From assembly GCA_902465425.1 (NCBI GenBank), contig CABQNA010000060.1, positions 1 to 7,803 on the forward strand: a stretch of DNA of 7,803 bases, in the 5' to 3' direction. The notes beneath the pieces were generated by a model. That model worked only from the letters and a program-made list of their open reading frames with translations. It had not been told where the DNA came from and searched no databases. Source of the DNA: an uncultured Collinsella sp. Its GTDB lineage: Bacteria > Actinomycetota > Coriobacteriia > Coriobacteriales > Coriobacteriaceae. Shown here piece by piece: positions 6,525 to 7,803 of this stretch (its first letter is position 1; every line of letters starts with the position of its first letter). Made by a program: the position numbers and the translations under genes.

Positions 6525-6538
6525 TGAGCACGTTATCA
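6525..6538. promoter_or_regulatory. LacI-type operator O3 (autoregulatory)
   Basis: TGAGCACGTTATCA keeps the left half of O1 and O2 but has a different right half. It covers roughly +6 to +19 of the predicted repressor 2 transcript. Its centre is 132 bp from O2, a distance at which DNA looping is possible. Confidence 0.65.
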
Positions 6539-6590
6539 ATGTATGTACGATGCGCCATGGGCGCGGGGAATAGTTGGGAAGCAGGTTAGC

Positions 6591-7628
6591 GTGGAAGGCA
6601 TGGCTCAGCAGACAAGGAATGGTCGTTCGGCGAGCGCGGCAGAGGTTGCGGCGCTCGCTGGCGTGAGCCGCCAGACTGTGTCTCGCGTGGTCAACGGTAT
6701 GCCCAACGTGACGGAAAAGACGCGCAAGCGTGTGCTGGCCGCCATGGAAGAGCTGGGCTTTCGTCCCAATTTTGCTGGAGCGGCGTTGCGCGGCGGATCG
6801 TATCGTTCTATTGGCCTGTGCATGTACAACATCACACGTGTCGGTAACCTGGCGACGCTCGAGGGTATCATGCAAGCGGCGCGCGAGCACGATTTTGCCG
6901 TCACTATGATCGAGATGGGCGGCGACAAGCCCTATACACTTGCCGATGCCTCGCGCCGCATGGTCGAGCGACCCGTCGACGGCATGATTCTCAACATGAA
7001 CCGCATGGCTCCCGATTTTGAGGAGTTTGTTCCCCAGCCGGGAGTGCGAACGGTCATCCTGTCCATGTATGCGCATCCGCGCTGCACGACGATCGACTCC
7101 GACCAGTATGGTTCGTGCGAGCTGTTGACCAATTATCTGCTGGAACATGGTCACTCGAATATGCGGTTTGTGGCGGGTCCGGAAAGCTCGATTTCCTCGC
7201 GTTTTCGTGAGGCCGGTTGGCGCGATACGCTGGGTCGTGCTCATGTCGATGCCGCTCCGATACTGCGTGGCGATTGGAGTGCGGACAGTGGGTACGCCAT
7301 GGGCGAGCGGATTGCCGCCGAGGTGCTTGCCGGCGGGTCGCAGGCGCCGACTGCCGTGCTTGCGGCAAATGACCAGATGGCGCTGGGTGTTATCGCCGCG
7401 CTCGAGAACGCGGGCCTGTCCGTGCCCGACGACGTGAGCGTGGTTGGTATCGACGACGCACTCGAGGGACTTGTTCCTCACAATCGGCTGACGACGCTGC
7501 GATTTGATTTGCGCGGTGTCGGTAAGCTTGCGTTTGAGGCGGCGATTGGAGAGAGCTCGTCTATCGAGGCGATTCATGTGCCGAGTACGCTGGTCGAACG
7601 CTCGACTGTTAGGGACATACGGGGTTAG
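6591..7628 (+). CDS. LacI-family transcriptional repressor 2, likely regulator of lacG-lacE
   Basis: This is a LacI/GalR-type repressor of 345 residues. I choose GTG 6591 because a purine-rich GGGAAGCAGG (6576-6585) ends 5 nt before it; ATG 6600 is the alternative. An upstream ATG at 6543 has no ribosome site. The helix-turn-helix spans about residues 16-36 (AAEVAALAGVSRQTVSRVVN), with Arg27-Gln28 at the specificity positions where repressor 1 has Leu-Lys. The hinge is near 60-67 (NFAGAALR). The sugar domain carries HPRCTTIDSDQ (162-172), GDW (227-229), AANDQMALG (258-266, as in E. coli LacI) and VGIDDA (285-290). It is divergent from lacG, with three similar operators between them and one over its own promoter. 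It therefore probably represses lacG-lacE and itself, relieved by lactose or its phosphorylated products. The effector is inferred from context only. Confidence 0.93.
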   Translation: MEGMAQQTRNGRSASAAEVAALAGVSRQTVSRVVNGMPNVTEKTRKRVLAAMEELGFRPNFAGAALRGGSYRSIGLCMYNITRVGNLATLEGIMQAAREHDFAVTMIEMGGDKPYTLADASRRMVERPVDGMILNMNRMAPDFEEFVPQPGVRTVILSMYAHPRCTTIDSDQYGSCELLTNYLLEHGHSNMRFVAGPESSISSRFREAGWRDTLGRAHVDAAPILRGDWSADSGYAMGERIAAEVLAGGSQAPTAVLAANDQMALGVIAALENAGLSVPDDVSVVGIDDALEGLVPHNRLTTLRFDLRGVGKLAFEAAIGESSSIEAIHVPSTLVERSTVRDIRG

Positions 7629-7643
7629 GTCCTACTCCGTTTG

Positions 7644-7698
7644 TCTCGATCTGTAACAGGTAGACGGTCAAAAGCGGGCTACGTGTTACAGATTTAGA
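7644..7698. repeat. Long hairpin repeat, class B, copy 4
   Basis: The arms 7644-7658 and 7684-7698 pair over 15 bp with one mismatch and one G-T pair. It begins 15 bp after the stop of repressor 2. Its left flank and arm (7636-7658) are identical over 23 bases to copy 2, and both share GGTCAAAAGCGG in the centre. I see no conventional terminator for repressor 2, so this hairpin and the next are the only 3' structures in view. Confidence 0.8.
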
Positions 7699-7723
7699 TT
7701 CTTCGGAAAGAGCAATCCTGTTC

Positions 7724-7780
7724 ATCTCAATCTGTAACAGCTGGGGCCGAAATACTCGGCTAGATGTTACAGATCGAGAT
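7724..7780. repeat. Long hairpin repeat, class A, copy 5
   Basis: The arms 7724-7739 and 7765-7780 pair over 16 bp with one mismatch. The centre also holds GCCGA/TCGGC, which could form an inner helix. CTCGGCTAGATGTTAC is shared exactly with copy 3. Its core starts 81 bp after that of copy 4, the same period as in the first cluster. The array may go on beyond the window. Confidence 0.8.
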
Positions 7781-7803
7781 AAACGGCTTCTGACCTGCAC
7801 AAA

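Overview
The window is GC-rich and carries two LacI-family repressor genes, each divergent from genes for a lactose-type phosphotransferase (PTS) permease. The codon use, the PTS/GH1 content and the GTG starts fit a gut actinobacterium of the class Coriobacteriia (Collinsella-like). That assignment is inference from gene style; no rRNA or marker gene is present.

Layout, left to right. (1) 1-1250, minus: a LacE-like PTS EIIC gene whose 3' end is cut off by the window edge. (2) 1251-1525: divergent control region with a perfect 24-bp palindromic operator, a second degraded operator, and a 27-nt element that recurs upstream of the other repressor gene. (3) 1526-2536, plus: LacI-family repressor 1. 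(4) 2537-2869: no gene. It holds three tandem long-hairpin repeats about 80 bp apart, then a strong rho-independent terminator. (5) 6249 down to 2870, minus: lacG (6-phospho-beta-galactosidase) followed by lacE (lactose EIICB), separated by 176 bp that contain a 14-bp stem-loop. (6) 6250-6590: divergent control region with three LacI-type operators, the second copy of the 27-nt element and a good promoter. (7) 6591-7628, plus: LacI-family repressor 2. (8) 7629-7803: two more copies of the hairpin repeat; the array may continue past the window.

How the genes work together. LacE imports lactose and phosphorylates it to lactose-6-phosphate, and LacG hydrolyses this to glucose and galactose-6-phosphate. 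The EIIA partner (LacF) and the tagatose-6-phosphate genes are not in the window. Repressor 2 probably controls both lacG-lacE and itself through its three operators. Repressor 1 probably does the same for the left-hand EIIC gene. The two halves look like an old duplication of one module (permease gene, operators, repressor gene, hairpin repeats), in which each repressor and its operator have diverged together.

The least explained parts are the alternating two-class hairpin repeats that follow both repressor genes, and the heptad-like 27-nt element just upstream of the -35 region of both.
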